This document shows, one piece after another, positions 37,201-46,295 of a stretch of DNA of 64,000 nucleotides. This DNA is from Gammaproteobacteria bacterium (GTDB lineage Bacteria > Pseudomonadota > Gammaproteobacteria > Steroidobacterales > Woeseiaceae), in NCBI GenBank assembly GCA_029863125.1, contig JAOTWB010000003.1:49481-113480 (forward strand), read 5' to 3'. A program made the position numbers and the translations under genes. The first letter of the stretch is position 1. Each line of letters begins with the position of its first letter. Under the pieces are notes generated by a model that was given only the letters and a program-made list of their open reading frames with translations, was not told where the DNA came from and made no database searches.

Positions 37201-39699
37201 CGGTCGGCGCAGCCAATGCACGAACTCAAGCGTCACCTGCACACGCTGAAGGGCGGAGCGCGCATGGCCGGCATCAGCGCGATGGGCGACTTGAGCCATG
37301 AGCTCGAGACCCTGCTGATGTCAATTGATGGCGGACGTGTCAAGGCCACGCCTGCGGTAGAAGACCTGCTGCAACGTAGCATTGACGAGCTGCACCGCAT
37401 GCGCGACACGGTCATTGCGGGCAAGCCTGTCAGGACAGCGATTGAACTTGTGCAGCGTATCCAGCAGGCGAATGCCGGCTTCGAGATCGCAGATGAAGCC
37501 GAAGTCGAGGTGTCACTGGACGACACGAATGTTCAGGAAGCTCCCTCTGCGGCATTCACCATCGAAGCCGATGACACGGTCAGCATGGTCATTGTTGACT
37601 CGCCGCTGGCTGACGAACTTGCGGACATCGGCAAACAAAAGAAAGAGGAGCCGCCGCTCATCGAGCTGCCAGCGCCGGAGGCGGAGCCCGAAGCCGAACT
37701 CGAGCCGGAATCTGAAGCCGAGTTCGAGCCCGAACCCGAAGCCGAGATCGAGCGCGAGCCCGAGCCGCAACCCGAGCCCGAGATCGAGCGCGAGCCCGAG
37801 CCGGAACCCGAGTTCGAGCCGGAGCCGGCGGCCGCGGCAAGAGCGACCGCCGACGTGCGGCCGCTGCGAGCACCTGAGCAACGGCAGGAATTTGCACGGG
37901 TCGATGCCGATCTGCTCGAGGACCTGCTGAATGCGGCCGGCGAAATCAGTATTTACCATTCGCGCCTCAATCAACAGATCAGTTCTTTCGAGTTTCACGT
38001 CGACGAGCTCGAGCAGACAATCGCGCGATTGCGCGAGCAGCTCCGCAAACTGGAAATAGAGACAGAAGCGCAAATCATGCATGGCCACCAGGACACGCTG
38101 GTAGCGCGAGACTTCGACCCGCTTGAACTCGACCGGTATTCGAATATCCAGCAGCTGTCGCGCGCGCTGGCCGAATCCGCGAACGATCTCGGCAGCCTCA
38201 AGGACCTGCTGCAGTCGGTAACAACCGAGGCCGAAGGGTTGCTTGTTCAGCAATCTCGCGTTACGGCGGAACTGCAGGATGGCCTGATGCGAACGCGCAT
38301 GGTTCCGTTCGAACGGCATGTGCCGAGATTGACGCGACTGGTTCGACAAGCGGCGCAGGAAGTCGGAAAGCGAGCCGAGCTGGCTGTCGAAGGCGCGTCG
38401 GGCGAACTCGATCGGCAGGTCCTCGACAAGATGTTGCCGCCGTTCGAACACATGCTCAGAAACGCAGTCATCCACGGCATCGAGAGCCCCGCCGAGCGCC
38501 AGGCGGCCGGCAAACCAGGGATGGGCCGTATCACGATTCGTTTGCATCGCGAAGGCGCCGAGATGGTCATCGATGTAGCGGATGACGGCAAAGGACTCGA
38601 TGTAGATGCCATACGCCGCAAAGCGTTTGAGCTGGACATGCTGAAGCCGGACACCAAGGTGACCGATGAAGAGATCATGTCCCTGATACTGAGACCTGGC
38701 TTTACGACAGCAGCGGCAGTGACCCAGTCCGCCGGGCGCGGTGTCGGCATGGATGTTGTCGCCAGCGAGATCAAGAAACTTGGCGGCAGTTTGCGCATCT
38801 CCTCCGTTACCGGCCAGGGCACTAATTTCACGGTGCGCTTGCCGTTCACGCTGGCAATCACGCAGGCACTCATCGTACGCACGGGCGAGGAAGTTTATGC
38901 GCTGCCGCTGCCAACGGTCGAGGGCGTGGCGCGTATTCCGCGCGCGGAGCTCGAGAATCTCCTGAGTCAAAGTGAGCCCAGCTACCTGTATGGCGAGCAG
39001 GAATACAAGTTCCGCCATCTCGGCATGTACCTCGGCGGGCAGGCGGCCAAGCTTCCCGAGGAAGACACGTCAGTTCCGGTAATCCTCGTTCGTGCCGGGG
39101 ATTACTCGGCCGCGCTGCTCGTGGACGAAATGCTCGCCAGCCGTGAAGTTGTCGTTAAGGCAGTTGGGCCACAGCTGGCGGGAATTCGTGGCGTGTCCGG
39201 CGCGACGATACTGGGTGACGGCCGGATCATCCTGATTCTCGACATCAACGCACTGGTGCGGACCGGCGCGCCTGTTGTCGAACTCAAGAAGGCCGCGCCG
39301 ACGCCGAGCGACGACCGCCCGCTCGCACTTGTCGTCGATGATTCGATCACGGTGCGTCGGGTAACGGAACGCTTCCTGCATCGACACGGCCTGCGCGTCG
39401 AGACCGCGAAGGACGGACTGGATGCCATAAGTGTGATGCAGGACCATAAGCCCGATATCATTCTGCTCGACATAGAGATGCCGCGCATGGATGGCTACGA
39501 ATTTGCGTCGCATGTACGAAACGATGATCGCGTTTCGGACGTTCCCATTATCATGATTACTTCGCGAGTCGGTGACAAACACCGCGCGCGTGCGATCGAA
39601 CTGGGTGTCAATGACTACGTCGGCAAGCCGTACCAGGATTCGCAGTTGCTCGAGGCCATTCGTCGTCAACTTGAAGATCGGGGCATCGAACTAACGTGA
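34276..39699 (+). CDS. chpA: Hybrid CheA-type kinase ChpA
   Basis: A 1807-residue chemotaxis kinase. An N-terminal Hpt-like region lacks the full motif ([10 protein letters not shown], about residue 60). Three canonical Hpt sites follow: FHTLKGS (H682), CHTLHGS (H832) and LHTLKGG (H989). A Glu/Pro-rich repeat spans about 1132-1186. The P3-like helix pair starts near 1205; the ATPase has N-box N1396, DDGKGLD and GRGVGMDVV (about 1488). A CheW domain runs about 1523-1665 and a receiver about 1686-1805 with phospho-acceptor D1732. It is shorter than Pseudomonas ChpA (about 2470 residues). Confidence 0.95.
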   Translation: MTGDTGIHEQIIGDDNGQGAVRSLVIISTELMETVRSAHLALEDCVDGRGGTAALNRAGELLHQARGALQISETYGAALLVEEMELACKYLASLRAGKGREDGLEALTRAMVQLPVYIERLLSGGRDIALVLLPMLNDLRATRGEPLLSEGTLLLLNLSPSQAGKRIFDREGSGEDPVEVARRLRPKFQLALLGWIKGGENRRHLQTLADVAADLTSSATRDDMYQLWWVVGGVLESLQNGGLETSISIKRLLGQADRRLKYLIDEGLSAFDKHPVDDLLNNLLYYVARSSNAGERISEIRAAFNLAELLPGDEQVEDAREALSAPSARLMQTVGSAIKEDLGRVKDVLDIFVRTGMNKSSELVPQLELLKKISDTLGVLGLGELRGDIEGEIERLKSVVERGGVANDQIILDIASTLLRVEDRLDQQLLRLTLPQDREGKGTAESEEQDEEFRQVAESVMRECIINLARIKETISQSIAAEAPSQGLDSVPSLVRGIKAGLLMLGKPRAMEVVERIGRLVTAMLNSGGPAQLTQRETDRLADAIVSIEYYMETVKAGRSEPWYMLDNAEACLAVLRDAEQRMLQAIPVEAVATGQTMKISVAEIKAEAERALQAESKDLQATEVMSLPVVAPDTEHMDPELLELFIEEAKEEIASIKRNLPVWTRSPDDMESLITARRSFHTLKGSGRMVGAERIGEYCWSVENLLNRLINRTLVRTPPMVNFILEAAEAVPELVEQLEVGTEPEADIRLLMAKANAFAEGDPNAAVLTLRRPETEVPKKARPALEMDPVLYDIFSKETAVHLKVITDYLSACEGYEPPFDVTDKLHRACHTLHGSANMANVDRGVAVASALNRFVRRVYEHKVGFQRSGLAALLAAVRALQTIVEDINNPERERADYSALINHLAALADAVLPGKTPAPEAEAAPATVAPPRAAPEVVSSEPEYDAEIASIFTEESAELLESADKALISWVRERSAQPMHELKRHLHTLKGGARMAGISAMGDLSHELETLLMSIDGGRVKATPAVEDLLQRSIDELHRMRDTVIAGKPVRTAIELVQRIQQANAGFEIADEAEVEVSLDDTNVQEAPSAAFTIEADDTVSMVIVDSPLADELADIGKQKKEEPPLIELPAPEAEPEAELEPESEAEFEPEPEAEIEREPEPQPEPEIEREPEPEPEFEPEPAAAARATADVRPLRAPEQRQEFARVDADLLEDLLNAAGEISIYHSRLNQQISSFEFHVDELEQTIARLREQLRKLEIETEAQIMHGHQDTLVARDFDPLELDRYSNIQQLSRALAESANDLGSLKDLLQSVTTEAEGLLVQQSRVTAELQDGLMRTRMVPFERHVPRLTRLVRQAAQEVGKRAELAVEGASGELDRQVLDKMLPPFEHMLRNAVIHGIESPAERQAAGKPGMGRITIRLHREGAEMVIDVADDGKGLDVDAIRRKAFELDMLKPDTKVTDEEIMSLILRPGFTTAAAVTQSAGRGVGMDVVASEIKKLGGSLRISSVTGQGTNFTVRLPFTLAITQALIVRTGEEVYALPLPTVEGVARIPRAELENLLSQSEPSYLYGEQEYKFRHLGMYLGGQAAKLPEEDTSVPVILVRAGDYSAALLVDEMLASREVVVKAVGPQLAGIRGVSGATILGDGRIILILDINALVRTGAPVVELKKAAPTPSDDRPLALVVDDSITVRRVTERFLHRHGLRVETAKDGLDAISVMQDHKPDIILLDIEMPRMDGYEFASHVRNDDRVSDVPIIMITSRVGDKHRARAIELGVNDYVGKPYQDSQLLEAIRRQLEDRGIELT

Positions 39700-40166
39700 G
39701 TGCCGCAGCCGAAGAACTGTACAGCCTGCTCGTGCCTTTGTCGGGGGAGCGCCTGATTGTCCCGAGGGCCTGTGTCGCGGAGGTGGTTCGATTCAGTACG
39801 CCCGAGCATGAAGCGGGCGCGCATGACTGGATGCTGGGCAACGTTAACTGGAACGGCCGCCCGTTGCCCGTGGTGTCGTTCGAGGGTGCACTGGGCAATG
39901 ACGTACCGGCAGCAACGGGCCGGACCCGAATCGTCGTGTTCTATGCCAGCACCGGGCAACTCAAGACCGGCTATTTTGGCGTTTTGACGCAGGGCTTCCC
40001 GCAGCTCGTGCGGGTCAACAAAGACGTGCTCAAACTCGAGGCCAAAGAGGGCTGGCCAGACGATGCACCCGTCCTCTGTCGCGTGCGCATGATCAATGAA
40101 TTCCCGTTGATACCGGACCTGGAGAAGCTCGAGGGCATGCTTGCCAGGGAGTCACTACAGGCCTGA
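39696..40166 (+). CDS. chpC: CheW-like protein ChpC
   Basis: A 156-residue CheW-like domain ([47 protein letters not shown]). GTG start overlapping the chpA stop, so translationally coupled. ChpC is thought to link additional receptors to ChpA. It closes the operon, and no cheR or cheB homologue is found within it. It converges on rsmE with a 12-bp gap. Confidence 0.85.
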   Translation: MSAAAEELYSLLVPLSGERLIVPRACVAEVVRFSTPEHEAGAHDWMLGNVNWNGRPLPVVSFEGALGNDVPAATGRTRIVVFYASTGQLKTGYFGVLTQGFPQLVRVNKDVLKLEAKEGWPDDAPVLCRVRMINEFPLIPDLEKLEGMLARESLQA

Positions 40167-40178
40167 GCAAAATGGCGG

Positions 40179-40931
40179 CTACCCCGGTTCGCTCTCGCCC
40201 AGATCGCCCCACCGCGATTGCAGTATGGCCAGCGCTGCGACTGCCGCTGTTTCGGTGCGCAAGATCCGCGGACCCAGCGAGACGGGCTCGAAGCCTGCTA
40301 TCTCGACATCTTCATACTCCACGTCGCTCAAGCCTCCTTCGGGGCCAATCAGCACGCAGACCTTGGTCTTGGGCGCATCGATTCGAGCCAACGGAGTTGC
40401 CGCGCCCGGCTTCAGGATGAGCTGCGTGTCCACCCGCCCCGGTTTGCTGCCCAACCAGCTTTTGAGGGAAACCGGCCTGTCGATCAAAGGCAGCCGCAGC
40501 CTTCCAGACTGCTCGCAAGCGCTGGCCGCAACTTTTTGCCAGTGATCGCGGCGTTTTTCTGCGCGCATCGCATCCAGCTTGACGACGCCGTAATCCGTCA
40601 GGACCGGCGTAATTCGTTTGACGCCCAGTTCAGTGGCTTTTTGCACAACGAAGTCCATACGCTCACCGCGCGAGATGCCCTGCACGAGGTGCACACGCAG
40701 GCGGGATTCGGTTTGGGCCACAGTCTTGTGCCCGACGCGCAGAGTCGCGCTTGACCGGCTAATACCGCTAATCGTCGCAGCGTACTCGTTTCCCTCCCCG
40801 TCAAAAACGAGCAGGCTGTCTCCGACCTGCAGTCGCAGGACACGACTGAGGTAGCGCGCCTTGTCGCGATCGAGTTCGAGGACGGACTCGGCTGAATAGG
40901 TACCGGCGATGTGGAGTCTGGTTCGAGGCAT
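40179..40931 (-). CDS. rsmE: 16S rRNA (uracil1498-N3)-methyltransferase
   Basis: A 250-residue SPOUT methyltransferase acting on U1498 of 16S rRNA. An N-terminal PUA-like RNA-binding domain (RLHIAGTYSAESVLELDRDKARYL is split here: RLHIAG then YLSRVLRL) precedes the catalytic domain. The trefoil knot is VLIGPEGGLSDVEYEDVE, then SLGPRILRTETAAVAALAIL. Length matches the family. Divergent from ampD. Confidence 0.95.
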   Translation of the reverse strand: MPRTRLHIAGTYSAESVLELDRDKARYLSRVLRLQVGDSLLVFDGEGNEYAATISGISRSSATLRVGHKTVAQTESRLRVHLVQGISRGERMDFVVQKATELGVKRITPVLTDYGVVKLDAMRAEKRRDHWQKVAASACEQSGRLRLPLIDRPVSLKSWLGSKPGRVDTQLILKPGAATPLARIDAPKTKVCVLIGPEGGLSDVEYEDVEIAGFEPVSLGPRILRTETAAVAALAILQSRWGDLGESEPG

Positions 40932-40992
40932 GGTCTACTATAGCCGTTCGCTGGCATGCGGCCAGCGTGATAGTGGTAGTTTCGGCCAATCG

Positions 40993-41559
40993 ATGCAAAC
41001 GCACTTTACTGTTTTTGACGATACCGGGCTTATTGAACCGGCTGCACAGTGTCACAGTCCGAACCAGGATCCGCGGCCGGCGGGCGCCGATCCCGAACTG
41101 GTTGTGATTCATGGCATCAGTCTGCCGCCGGGGCAATTTGGCGGTCCGGAAATCGCGGCGTTGTTCACGAACACGCTCGACTACGATGCGCACCCATACT
41201 TCGATGAAATACGCGGGCTCGAGGTGTCCGCACACCTGGTCATTCGACGGGACGGGACGGTGATCCAGTTTGTCCCGTTTTCGATGCGGGCATGGCACGC
41301 CGGTGAATCGTGCTTTCGCGGAAAAGACTGCTGCAACGACTATTCGATCGGTATCGAACTCGAAGGTGAAGATGAGACGGCATATGACGACCGGCAATAT
41401 GCAGCGCTGCGAGACGTGCTCCGGGCCATATTTCGCGCCTACCCCGGGATTACAGCCCGGGACGTCGCCGGTCATTGTGACATTGCTCCCGGCCGCAAGA
41501 CGGACCCGGGCCCTGCTTTCGACTGGCTGCGATTGTATGATGGGCTTGGTGAGTCTTGA
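40993..41559 (+). CDS. ampD: 1,6-anhydro-N-acetylmuramyl-L-alanine amidase AmpD
   Basis: A 188-residue cytosolic zinc amidase that removes the peptide from anhydro-muropeptides during cell-wall recycling. Zinc ligands H40 (VVIHGIS), H161 (GHCDIAPGRKTDPGPAFDW) and D171 are present, and HLVIRRDGTVIQFV and AWHAGES form the groove. The ATG at 40993 is preferred over the upstream 40909, which would overlap the rsmE start. It is followed by ampE as in enterics. Confidence 0.95.
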   Translation: MQTHFTVFDDTGLIEPAAQCHSPNQDPRPAGADPELVVIHGISLPPGQFGGPEIAALFTNTLDYDAHPYFDEIRGLEVSAHLVIRRDGTVIQFVPFSMRAWHAGESCFRGKDCCNDYSIGIELEGEDETAYDDRQYAALRDVLRAIFRAYPGITARDVAGHCDIAPGRKTDPGPAFDWLRLYDGLGES

Positions 41560-41608
41560 TGTATCGCCCGCGAATCCTGCCCACCCCTAGCAACAGAGCT
41601 GACCGCTT

Positions 41609-42529
41609 ATGAACCTGATCGCCCTTCTTATCGGACTGGTTATCGAACGACTCGCGACGCAGTGGTTTCACTGGCGCCGCATGCGTTGGCTCGACCGAAT
41701 CATTGATTTCGGCTTCAAGCAGGCGGAGCGGGTTGCCAACTGGCCGCCGCTGATCCCGGTTATCCTGCTCGCCGCGCTGCTGGTCTTGCCCGTTTTCGCG
41801 GTCATTTTCAGCCTCGGCGGGACCCTTTCCGGGTTCACCTACCTCATTCTGGCTGTGGTCGTGCTGTTTTTCTCGCTGGGGCCGAAGGATGTCGGTGAAG
41901 AGGTCGACGAGTACTGCAAGGCGCTGGAGGCTGAAGACGAGGAGGCTATCCAGAATGCTGTAACGGCGATCGTCGAAGGTAGCGCGCCTGAGGACGCGCG
42001 TGAGCGCATACGGGCCGTCGAGGAGGCCATCTGCGTGCAGGCCAACAATCATCTTTTCGCTATCATATTCTGGTTCGTTCTCCTTGGGCCGCTCGCTGCC
42101 TGGGCCTACCGTGTCACCGATCTGATACGCCGCCGCGCGGTTTTCAACGCCGCGAGGGACACAGGTTCCGAAGGATCCGAAGACGTCGGGCACGCCCTGC
42201 GAGACGCCGCTATCGATCTGCACGGGTGGCTGGCATGGATTCCGGCCCGGCTGACCGCCGTTGGCTACGCAACGGCCGGCCATTTCGATGAGGCCATATC
42301 GGCGATGCGCGCTCCGACCGAGCAACGGGACGCAACGATTTCCGAACACAGCGAGTATCTCCTCGCTCGAGTCGGTACGGCGGCACTCGCGCTCGTGGAC
42401 AAGCCTGACGAATCGATTAACGAGCGCGGCGTGCGTGGCGCGATCGCCGCCAACAGCCTCGTATTTCGGCTGCTCATTATCTGGGCCGTGATCATTTCCG
42501 CTATGACGTTGTATGGCTTGACCCGGTGA
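41609..42529 (+). CDS. ampE: Regulatory signalling modulator AmpE (CobD/CbiB-like membrane protein)
   Basis: A 306-residue inner membrane protein. It opens MNLIALLIGLVIERL, has hydrophobic segments at about 47-67, 73-90, 150-168 and the C terminus, and the family motif NNHLFAIIFWFVLLGPLAAWAYR. Position next to ampD supports AmpE. Its role in beta-lactamase signalling is not understood, and no ampC or ampR lies in the window. The stop overlaps the btuF start. Confidence 0.85.
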   Translation: MNLIALLIGLVIERLATQWFHWRRMRWLDRIIDFGFKQAERVANWPPLIPVILLAALLVLPVFAVIFSLGGTLSGFTYLILAVVVLFFSLGPKDVGEEVDEYCKALEAEDEEAIQNAVTAIVEGSAPEDARERIRAVEEAICVQANNHLFAIIFWFVLLGPLAAWAYRVTDLIRRRAVFNAARDTGSEGSEDVGHALRDAAIDLHGWLAWIPARLTAVGYATAGHFDEAISAMRAPTEQRDATISEHSEYLLARVGTAALALVDKPDESINERGVRGAIAANSLVFRLLIIWAVIISAMTLYGLTR

Positions 42530-43389
42530 CGCGAGCGCTGGCGCTCGCGTGGCTGACCACGCTTGTTTGCGGCTGTTCGGAACCTGTAGACGAAAAGTTC
42601 GAACCGGCATCTTACGAGCGTATCGTGACGCTCGCGCCGAACCTGACGGAGCTCGTTTTCGCCGTTGGCGCGGGAGCGAAACTGGTCGGCGTCAGTGCCT
42701 GGTCAGACTATCCCGCGGAGGCAACCGACCTGCCGGTTGTCGGCGACGCGTTTACGGTTGACCAGGAACAGCTGGCGCTGCTGAATCCGGATCTGCTGCT
42801 GGTCTGGGAGAGCGGCACGCCCGCGCATACTGTCGACGAGCTGAGAAAGGCCGGTTACACGGTAGAACAAGTACGGACGCGAGGCCTCGCGGATATCGGC
42901 ATGGCGATGCGTCAGATTGGAGAGCTGGCGGGCGAGTCAGCGGAGGCCCGCGCCGCCGCGGAGAAATTTCGTGACGAACTCCTGAGCTTGCGCGAACAGA
43001 ACGCCGGGCGTGAGCCGATCAGCGTTTTTTACCAGGTCTCGGCGAGGCCACTTTACACGGTTAATCGAGAGCACTACATCAGCGAGTTGATCGAGATTTG
43101 CGGCGGCAGGAACATATTCGATGATCTCGCAGATCTGGCGCCAGCGGTTTCGGTAGAAGCCGTTGTTGACCGTAACCCGGAGGTGATGCTTGCGAGCACC
43201 GACGCCGGTGACGACGGTTTTTCCGAATGGCAGCGTTGGCCGGCGATGTCGGCCAATCTGTACGGCAACCTGTTCCTGATTCCTGCAGATGAGATTGCCC
43301 GTGCGACGCCTCGATTGATCGTTGCGGGGGGTGCGCTGTGCCTTGCGCTGCAGCAGGCGCGCTTCAATCGCGACGCTTTCAGCGAGTAA
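42526..43389 (+). CDS. btuF: Vitamin B12-binding protein BtuF-like
   Basis: A 287-residue type III periplasmic binding protein with a probable lipoprotein signal (LVCGC, C17). The fold shows RIVTLAPNLTELVFAVGAGAKLVGVS, LPVVGDAFTVDQEQLALLNPDLLL and a long connecting helix (residues near 140-160). Such proteins deliver cobalamin or other corrinoids to BtuCD. GTG start overlaps the ampE stop by 4 bp, so it rides on the ampDE operon rather than on the riboswitch-controlled one. B12 is inferred as ligand from btuB, btuC and btuD in the window. Confidence 0.85.
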   Translation: MTRALALAWLTTLVCGCSEPVDEKFEPASYERIVTLAPNLTELVFAVGAGAKLVGVSAWSDYPAEATDLPVVGDAFTVDQEQLALLNPDLLLVWESGTPAHTVDELRKAGYTVEQVRTRGLADIGMAMRQIGELAGESAEARAAAEKFRDELLSLREQNAGREPISVFYQVSARPLYTVNREHYISELIEICGGRNIFDDLADLAPAVSVEAVVDRNPEVMLASTDAGDDGFSEWQRWPAMSANLYGNLFLIPADEIARATPRLIVAGGALCLALQQARFNRDAFSE

Positions 43390-43456
43390 CAGAAACGTCT
43401 TTCGAGATTCGCCTGGCGTCAGTGGAAGACCTTCAGACTATGGCAGAGTTACTGCG

Positions 43457-44008
43457 CTAGGACCGATCTCGATTCCAGAGAACTTCCTCACCCGACTCGG
43501 CGCGGGCGAGAACCCGCGCCACGACAAACAACAGGTCCGACAGGCGATTCAAATACTTGACGACTTCCGGCCGAACGTCTTCGACGTTGGCCAGCGTGTA
43601 AGCACGGCGTTCGGCACGGCGCACAATAGTGCGCGCGAGGTGGCAGGCCGCCGCCGATTTGCTGCCGCCGGGCAGTATGAATTCCTTGAGACTCGGCAGG
43701 TCGTGGTTGAACACATCGAGATCGTTTTCGAGGCGGTCAATGAACGCGTTTGTGACGGCGCTGTGGCCCGGAATACACAGTTCGCCGCCCAGTTCGAAAA
43801 GATCGTGCTGCACTTCGATAAGACAGCGCCGCACGTCGTCGGGTACGGCGTCCGATGCGAGCACCATGCCGATCGCGCTGTTCGCTTCGTCAACGGTTCC
43901 GTATGCTTCAACGCGGACGCTGTCCTTTGGCGTGCGGCTTCCGTCGCCGAGACCGGTGGTGCCGTCATCGCCGGTGCGCGTGTAGATCTTGCTGAGTCTG
44001 TTTGCCAC
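43457..44008 (-). CDS. PduO-type cob(I)yrinic acid a,c-diamide adenosyltransferase
   Basis: A 183-residue ATP:corrinoid adenosyltransferase that makes adenosylcobalamin. The N-terminal ATP motif IYTRTGDDGTTGLGDG is diagnostic for the PduO type. VDEANSAIGMVLA, HDLFELGGELC and FILPGGSKSAAACHLARTIVRRAER complete the active-site helices. The frame is open to 44137, but a GTG at 44008 with GGAG six bases upstream fits the family start. It begins 15 bp after btuB ends, so it shares the btuB riboswitch. Confidence 0.92.
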   Translation of the reverse strand: MANRLSKIYTRTGDDGTTGLGDGSRTPKDSVRVEAYGTVDEANSAIGMVLASDAVPDDVRRCLIEVQHDLFELGGELCIPGHSAVTNAFIDRLENDLDVFNHDLPSLKEFILPGGSKSAAACHLARTIVRRAERRAYTLANVEDVRPEVVKYLNRLSDLLFVVARVLARAESGEEVLWNRDRS

Positions 44009-44022
44009 GTTCTGCTCCGTGC

Positions 44023-45798
44023 CTATCGCCAGCGGTATTTTAGCTCGAGAAAGCCGCTCTGTTCCTGCATACGATAGTTCGCTGCTGTCTGATAGTCGGT
44101 GTTCAGCAGATTTTCGATGCGTGCGTTGAGCTGCCACGCGTCGCTCAACTGCAGCTGGCCGGTCAGGTTCGCAACGACGTAACCCGGAAGTTCGACGCCA
44201 CCGAAATCAACCCGGTCGCCGCTGGCGAGTATTGAGAGTCCCAGTCGATGCAGGCCGATATTCTGCGTATAGCTGAGGGAAGCCGTTCGCTCCGCGCGCC
44301 GTAACAGTCGCGTGCCGGTCGCAGCGTCATCGGCCTGCTGCCTGACAATGTCGGCACGGAACACGAAGCTGTCTCCCCGGTATTCGTAACCGAGCTGCAT
44401 GCCGCGAATATTGGCCTCGTTCAGGTTCTTGAGCGTAAAGCTCTGCAGATCAAACTCGATCAGGTCCTCGATATCATTGGCGTAATACTCGAAATAGAGG
44501 CTGTAACGACCGCCAGCTGCGTACCGGAGCGCAAGCTGGCGCTCGTCTGCAAGTTCGGGCTTGAGAAGGGGACTGCCGCCGAAACCGAAACGGTCGCTGG
44601 CATCCGGTGCGCGAAAAGCGTGCCCCCATCCGACGTTAAGGGTAAACGCATCGTTGATTGCAAGCGCGTATTCAGCGTTCCAGGTCGTGTGATTACCGAA
44701 ATTCTCGTTGTCGGTGAGCCGCAGGGCCACAAAAGCCTTGTGACGGCCGAGGATGACCTGGTCCTGCAGAAAAAAGGCGCGAATATGCGTATCCTCGCGG
44801 AATCCGGACCCAAACGAACGTGCACTGGCGTCTTCCTCTACGGCAAACAGGCCGCCCGTGAGCGTGTGTTTGCCGAACGCATGGCTGTACTGCCAGTCGA
44901 GACTCAGCCGCTCCGAATTGACGAAGTCGGGTGCCTGGTTCTGCGCTATTTCGTCCTGGACAAAGGACAAGATCAGCTTGCTGTTACCGAATTCGGAGAC
45001 CCGGGTATCAAACTCGATGGCAGTGACGGTATTTTCGAAATCCTGATCGACAGGACTCAGGAAGAAGTCCAGGTACTCGACATTTCCTGCGCCGCGCCAG
45101 TGACGAACACTCAGCTCGTTCGCGCCGAATCGCTTTGCCCCGTAAAAGTTGGCCGATAAATTGTCATAGCCGCGCGTGATATCCGAATCCGTGCGCGGCG
45201 CATAGCCGTCGGTCGCCTGCCAATTGAGATTGATGCCGAATTCACCGTCTTCATTTCGATTTCCACCGGATACCTGTCCCGACTGCGACGCGAAGCTGCC
45301 CCCGCCAACCCCTCCCTCGAAATAAGCCCTGTCGGCGCGCCGCGTGATGATATTGATTACACCGCCGATCGCGTCAGTGCCGAACAATGCCGATCGTGCC
45401 CCTTTCACGATCTCGATACGTTCGATCACTTCCGGGGCGATGTTCTGGATTGCCGCGCCTCCGATCGTGCTCGGATTCATGCGTACTCCATCGATCAGCA
45501 CGAGCGTGTGATTGCTTTCGGTGCCACGAAGAAAAACAGATGTCGCCTGGCCCGGGCCACCGTTGCGCCCTATATCTATTCCGGCCTCGAAGCGCAGCAA
45601 CTCGGAGAGGTCTGATGCCAGGGATAGCTCGATGTCTTCGCGCGTGATTATCGTCACCGGCACGGTCGCGTCGGACAACGGGATTGGCGTTCGGGTTGCA
45701 GTGACAATCAGAGTATCGTGCGGCGAAATATCGGCGGCCACCGACAGCGATGAAACTGACAGCAGTGCCGACAGCGCGATGGATATGGAAAGCCTCAT
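44023..45798 (-). CDS. btuB: TonB-dependent vitamin B12 outer membrane receptor BtuB
   Basis: A 591-residue outer-membrane barrel. Signal peptide (residues 1-21), TonB box DTLIVTA (28-34), plug domain (VTIITREDIELSLASDLSELL, GTESNHTLVLIDGVRMN and ALFGTDAIGGVINIITR), then the 22-strand barrel. It imports cobalamin using TonB. The chain ends YRWR rather than in an aromatic residue, a slight oddity. ATG at 45798 with AGGGGA upstream. The leader carries a cobalamin riboswitch, which confirms the ligand. Confidence 0.94.
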   Translation of the reverse strand: MRLSISIALSALLSVSSLSVAADISPHDTLIVTATRTPIPLSDATVPVTIITREDIELSLASDLSELLRFEAGIDIGRNGGPGQATSVFLRGTESNHTLVLIDGVRMNPSTIGGAAIQNIAPEVIERIEIVKGARSALFGTDAIGGVINIITRRADRAYFEGGVGGGSFASQSGQVSGGNRNEDGEFGINLNWQATDGYAPRTDSDITRGYDNLSANFYGAKRFGANELSVRHWRGAGNVEYLDFFLSPVDQDFENTVTAIEFDTRVSEFGNSKLILSFVQDEIAQNQAPDFVNSERLSLDWQYSHAFGKHTLTGGLFAVEEDASARSFGSGFREDTHIRAFFLQDQVILGRHKAFVALRLTDNENFGNHTTWNAEYALAINDAFTLNVGWGHAFRAPDASDRFGFGGSPLLKPELADERQLALRYAAGGRYSLYFEYYANDIEDLIEFDLQSFTLKNLNEANIRGMQLGYEYRGDSFVFRADIVRQQADDAATGTRLLRRAERTASLSYTQNIGLHRLGLSILASGDRVDFGGVELPGYVVANLTGQLQLSDAWQLNARIENLLNTDYQTAANYRMQEQSGFLELKYRWR

Positions 45799-45914
45799 CC
45801 GATGTTCCCCTGCGTGCCGCCCGCACGCCAAAATTTCTCGAGCCAGAACCGGGCGGTGGGACAAGGGACGTCAGGACGAAACGCCCGAACATGCGCCCGC
45901 CGCGCCATTCGCGT

Positions 45915-46150
45915 TTCACCGGGCCGGTCTCCGGGCTGACGAGCGGACTTCTCCTGCCGAAACGCCTTCCCACGAAAACTTCCAGCTTTCGCAGTGGCTC
46001 TGCATCATCTTCGATGCAGGGGTTACGGATTTAACTCGATCACCGTTGCGGGGGCAGCGCCGGACTCGCGTGGCCGATACCTGGTCGATCACGCAACACC
46101 GGCTTCCCGTGCACCCGAAACAAGCCATTTCGGGTTCACCTGATGAGAGC
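45915..46150 (-). ncRNA. Cobalamin riboswitch ahead of btuB
   Basis: On the minus strand, in order: GGGAAGCCGGTG (46108-46097), the hallmark GCTGCCCCCGCAACGGT core (within 46041-46060), GAGCCACTGCG (near 45992) and the B12 box GTCAGCCCGGAGACCGGCC (45940-45922). Order and sequence match the cobalamin riboswitch. About 120 nt of leader remain before the btuB ATG, including a GCGTGC/GCACGC hairpin (45812-45828) just upstream of the ribosome binding site. Control is therefore probably at translation. Exact ends are approximate. Confidence 0.95.
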
Positions 46151-46153
46151 CAG

Positions 46154-46182
46154 ACGATAGGCAGGTGCCGGGAGGCTGTCAA
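46154..46182 (-). promoter_or_regulatory. Sigma-70-type promoter of the btuB riboswitch transcript
   Basis: Minus-strand -35 TTGACA (46182-46177), 17-nt spacer, -10 TATCGT (46159-46154). It would start the RNA just before the riboswitch. Confidence 0.6.
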
Positions 46183-46217
46183 GCCAGGCGGCGGATGACG
46201 GGCTCCCTGGCTTGTCA
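46177..46217. repeat. Inverted repeat overlapping the btuB -35 box
   Basis: Arms TGTCAAGCCAGG (46177-46188) and CCTGGCTTGTCA (46206-46217) pair at 11 of 12 positions around a 17-nt spacer. The left arm covers the -35 box of the btuB promoter. It could be an operator, or the terminator stem of an unseen upstream transcript, though no T run follows. Confidence 0.5.
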
Positions 46218-46295
46218 ATCCGCGCCCATGCGGCCATAGTGGCGCCCTTCGCTGACTCTGACGTCAATTAAGTTTACGGGACAGGATATTCGGTC

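Noticed and set aside
37513..39018. A 501-residue minus-strand frame across chpA
   Set aside because: A shadow of the high-GC third codon positions of chpA, with no recognisable domains.
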